NCBI GenBank assembly: GCA_947462335.1
Contig: OX381718.1
Span: 41,756,976-41,820,975, forward strand
Length of the DNA: 64,000 nt
Direction of reading: 5' to 3'
From: Harmothoe impar
Taxonomy: Eukaryota > Annelida > Polychaeta > Phyllodocida > Polynoidae
This document shows, in pieces, positions 60,801 to 64,000 of this stretch; the stretch's first letter is position 1; each line of letters opens with the position of its first letter. The position numbers and the translations under genes were made by a program. Below the pieces are notes generated by a model. The model searched no databases, was not told the origin of the DNA, and saw only the letters and a program-made list of their open reading frames with translations.

Positions 60801-61092
60801 CATGCCCGTACAAGGGTCGTGTTCCATAAAATAATTTTATCGAATATCATGGAAATGAATGAAAAATGTATTAAACAAAAAAAAGTCCTTTTGTTTTTGA
60901 CATCATCATCCAGCTTACCCAACAAAGACGAGAATCATCTGAACACATAAAAAATGGATGCGTAAATAGTAGAACGAATACCTTTACTACTTGACGTATT
61001 GTATGTACTCTCTACCCCTACTACGGTACATAAACCCTCTCTGTCCGCCATTATGAACCAACTTGCCAAATCACAATTTTTATACAGCTTAT
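57851..61092. other. Intergenic DNA, no gene recognised
   Basis: AT-rich, with small open frames only and no splice-supported coding frame. A C run lies at about 60,726-60,735. Confidence 0.4.
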
Positions 61093-61662
61093 AGCCCGGG
61101 CTCCACTAAGGCGGCACTGTACTGGCGAAACGTGGCGATCTTTTTTACGTTTTGTTTTGCACATTTCGCCTAGTCTCGCCTCATTTTGCTTCATTTCGCG
61201 GCAGTGTCGCCCTATACGACACCAGTAGAAGGGCGACAATCAGGGTGACACTGCCGCGAAATGAGGCGAAACGAGGCGAAACTAGGCAGACTGTACAAAA
61301 CAAAACATAAAAAAAGATCGCAACGTTTAGCCTGGGCTCCACTACGGCGGCACAGGTACCTGCGAAACATGGCGATCTTTTTGTATGTTTTGATTTTTAC
61401 ATTTTGCTTCATTTCGCCTCATTTCGCTTCATTTCGCTTCATTTCGCTTCATTTCGCGGCAGTTTCGCCCTAGTTTCGCCCTGATTTCGCCCTACTCCTG
61501 GCGTTCCTTGAGGCGACACTGCCGCGAAATGAAGCGAAATGAGGCGAAATATACAAGAACAAAACATTAAAAGGATCGCCTCGTTTCGCAAGGACCTGTG
61601 TCGCCCTAGTGGAGCCCAGGCTTTTCGCAGGTAACTGTGTCTACCATAGTGGAGCCCAGGCT
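61093..61662. mobile_element. AGCCYGGGCTCC MITE, outer copy of a self-nested pair
   Basis: Begins AGCCCGGGCTCCACTAAGG and ends CATAGTGGAGCCCAGGCT. The flanks are TAT on both sides (61,090-61,092 and 61,663-61,665), a 3-bp target duplication. It is interrupted at 'aacgttt' by the copy listed next and resumes 'tttcgcaggtaactgtg'. Confidence 0.8.
61329..61622. mobile_element. AGCCTGGGCTCC MITE, inner copy
   Basis: Begins AGCCTGGGCTCCACTACGG and ends CCTAGTGGAGCCCAGGCT, with TTT on both sides (61,326-61,328 and 61,623-61,625). The interior has inverted clusters of 'atttcgcttcatttcgc'. Same family as 26,452-26,723. Confidence 0.8.
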
Positions 61663-62117
61663 TATGGCAATTTCCGAATTTGATAATTATAATGGCATCA
61701 AGCAGATTATACTAAAAATGTATTATGTGATTTATACTGCAGATATGACTAACAACACAATGGTATCGATACAAAAATTTAACCCGCAACAATATTTTAC
61801 ATGTATATTCAATAGAATGTAAATGTACAATGGTCTCTCCCTTTTTTCCTGGGTGATATGAAAGATGGCACTACAGTAGATCTATACTCTACTTCATTGC
61901 ACCTCCACCAGGTGGAAGTGCAGCTTGGATCGGATGCCAGAGTCAACTTTTCCAAAAGTGGCCCGGTCGCTTTTATTATTGAACCAGGTCGCCAGGTCGC
62001 CTGGAAAACGCCCTAGGTCGCGGGTTTTGTAACATTTTGTGAGGGATGAGGGAAAGCGCAAATATGTAATGATTGCCTGTGAACATGCATGGTGATAGTG
62101 ATGGCATTTAAGGCCAT

Positions 62118-62659
62118 CCCAGGTAACAAGTTGAAGTTGTTTAAATGTTCTTTTAACGTATTTCATAATGCTACAAAATGGGTGTTTACCATACCGCACA
62201 CCCTAATAAGGAGATTACATTTCAATTCGACCAACATAATTAGCCTAGATATAATTAAAAATTAAATGTTGTCATTAATACAATTAAACAGATCATAAAG
62301 TACCATTATTGTAGCTTATCTTAAACAGATACTGTTGTCTTTCCATTACACGCTAAAGTGCCACCTGGTAAGTTGGACTGGAGTTACAAATAAATGTTGA
62401 TCCAACATTGAGCCAATCCGTTAAATCAACGTTGTTTTGAGTCCACAAAAAAAAACGTTGAGCAATGTTCAACATAGGTTACCTGGAAAACATTAGTTTA
62501 AAAAAATGTTTTCTAACATTAAACAAGCGTTTCTGAAATCACGTTTCCCACAAAAACGTTAAATTAATATTGAAATAATGCAAGTTAAAAAAAACGATAG
62601 TCCAATTGACCAAAAGTGAACGTTGATCAACGTTGATCAACCATTTATTGTTACCTGGG
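62118..62659. mobile_element. 542-bp element, TIR CCCAGGTAACAA
   Basis: Left ATCCCAGGTAACAAGTTG and right TTGTTACCTGGGAT are inverted. Towards the right end it holds repeated AACGTTGATCAACGTTGATC and several CAACGTTGA or AACGTT words. Non-coding. Confidence 0.65.
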
Positions 62660-64000
62660 ATAGTGTTCGATCCATGTGCCTCATTGAAGGAAATGCACGG
62701 TTATAGGCCAAATAAGACGCACTGTGGGAATATTTGGTACCACAAAGGATAAAACTGTCGTCATGGATGGCTGTAATATTGAATTGTAATAAGAAGGAAT
62801 ATTATAGCATACTTACTTTGATATTTTCCATGTCATCATGTTGGAGTATTTTCCGTTGAGTCTTTTCCATGATGAACCCTGGTCTTTTGGAGAGTAATTT
62901 GGAATATACATGGAACTATGTATCACGTACCACACCAATGGAAATTATTTCGCTTTGTACTTAATTCTACATACGGAATTTATCCTCAGTTACCTGGGCC
63001 TGAACGTAATCTGTGAGATTCTATCACAAGAAACAATAGGTGCCAGGCAGGCCGATATGTAGCTATATACCCGTACAGTCCATCTGCAGCCACCATCAGC
63101 TCATGCATGTATCCAGGCCATCTTCATCATCTTGTCAAGTACTATAACCCAGATCTTTGGGGGAATTTTTAGCAATAGCCATTTAACCAATCAGGGGCTT
63201 TAACCAATCAGGGAGATATATTGGTTAAATTCAGGCTCATCAGCTTGGCAGAGCTGCAGAGCGACTTTGTAGTATTTTAGCTCTTCACCAGATGTCAGCA
63301 GCTGCAGCGAATGTCGCCATTGCCATGGCAACATATCTGTGCAAAAGGGTAATACATTGTAGTACAGTTCTTGTCATCGTCCAATCCTTGTATGCTTGTA
63401 TCTCTGTTTTTGTGTGTAAAATGTATTTTTAACCTTTGTATCTTTATATCTTTGTGCAAATCATCTTTATATCATATCTATACAAATGTGCTTATATAAC
63501 AAATAAATTGATGAGGAAACGTTATTATTAGCATAATTCCTAACACAATTGTATACCTGTGACTCAATATATACGTTCAACCTTATACACAGAGAGACTA
63601 TAGTTCATTAAGGAATGTATAATAATATATACAATAACTGTGTTTCATTATACCATGCATAGGTCTATACCCGGCCACTTCTTCACCTTTATCTCCTTAA
63701 TGGTGCATGGGGTGAAGAGGGGGAGCACACATTACAGACCCTTTGTGAGAATGTATCTTAGATTCACATTGGCTGTAGAGTTGACATGTACAGTTAGGAC
63801 AATACCATAGGTTACCATAAAGAAATTACGTCATGCTATTGTTGACCCCCCCCCCCGCTATCTACGTGTTGTCTACGTGAAAATTTTCAATTTACATACT
63901 GGGTAAGCCCCCCCCCCTCCCTGCCGCATATCATCATCTATGCCCCCCCCCCCCAAAAAAAAAGGAAATGTGTTTTGTATGAGCGTTAATCTAAAGTATT
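62660..64000. other. Intergenic DNA with poly-C runs
   Basis: No gene recognised. C runs lie at about 63,846-63,856, 63,909-63,917 and 63,943-63,954. 'taaccaatcaggg' is repeated in tandem at 63,184-63,212. Confidence 0.4.

Overview
The window is animal nuclear DNA. It is AT-rich and mostly non-coding, with genes split by GT/AG introns, microsatellites, poly-C/poly-G runs and many short inverted-repeat transposons. The gene content points to a marine invertebrate: a secreted polysaccharide lyase of family PL14 (best known from herbivorous gastropods) and a cluster of secreted ependymin-related proteins (common in molluscs, echinoderms and cephalochordates). A mollusc fits best, but the sequence alone does not settle the phylum.

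Layout. 1-5,000: no recognisable gene, one large CT microsatellite and several non-autonomous elements. 5,060-8,330: a probable first coding exon (minus strand, Gly/Ser/Ala-rich) under a GC-rich upstream region; the rest of that gene would lie left of the window. 8,331-26,450: almost gene-free, rich in repeats, with one E2F/E-box promoter-like patch near 12.7 kb, one weak candidate exon near 16 kb and a large fold-back element near 22.4 kb. 26,811-29,197: a complete five-exon PL14 lyase gene (plus strand, 265 aa) with signal peptide, all expected catalytic residues, a TATA-like box and a poly(A) signal. 29,280-36,300: transposons, including a 1.4-kb element packed with AP-1-type TGASTCA sites, and a tRNA-Glu-like sequence. 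36,306-57,612: three ependymin-related genes on the minus strand. Copies 2 and 3 lie in a tandem duplication (about 41.15-47.86 kb and 47.87-57.85 kb); copy 1 is older and lacks their second intron. 57,850-64,000: no gene recognised, with a self-nested MITE near 61.4 kb and another element at 62.1-62.7 kb.

The lyase and the ependymin-related proteins are all predicted to be secreted, but nothing in the sequence shows that they work together. The most informative structures are the duplicated ependymin units, because the paired copies give empty and filled insertion sites for several mobile elements and show that copy 2 has lost its ATG start codon. No wholly new biochemical system could be supported. 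The best candidates for something undescribed are the AP-1-site-array transposon and the families of fold-back elements.
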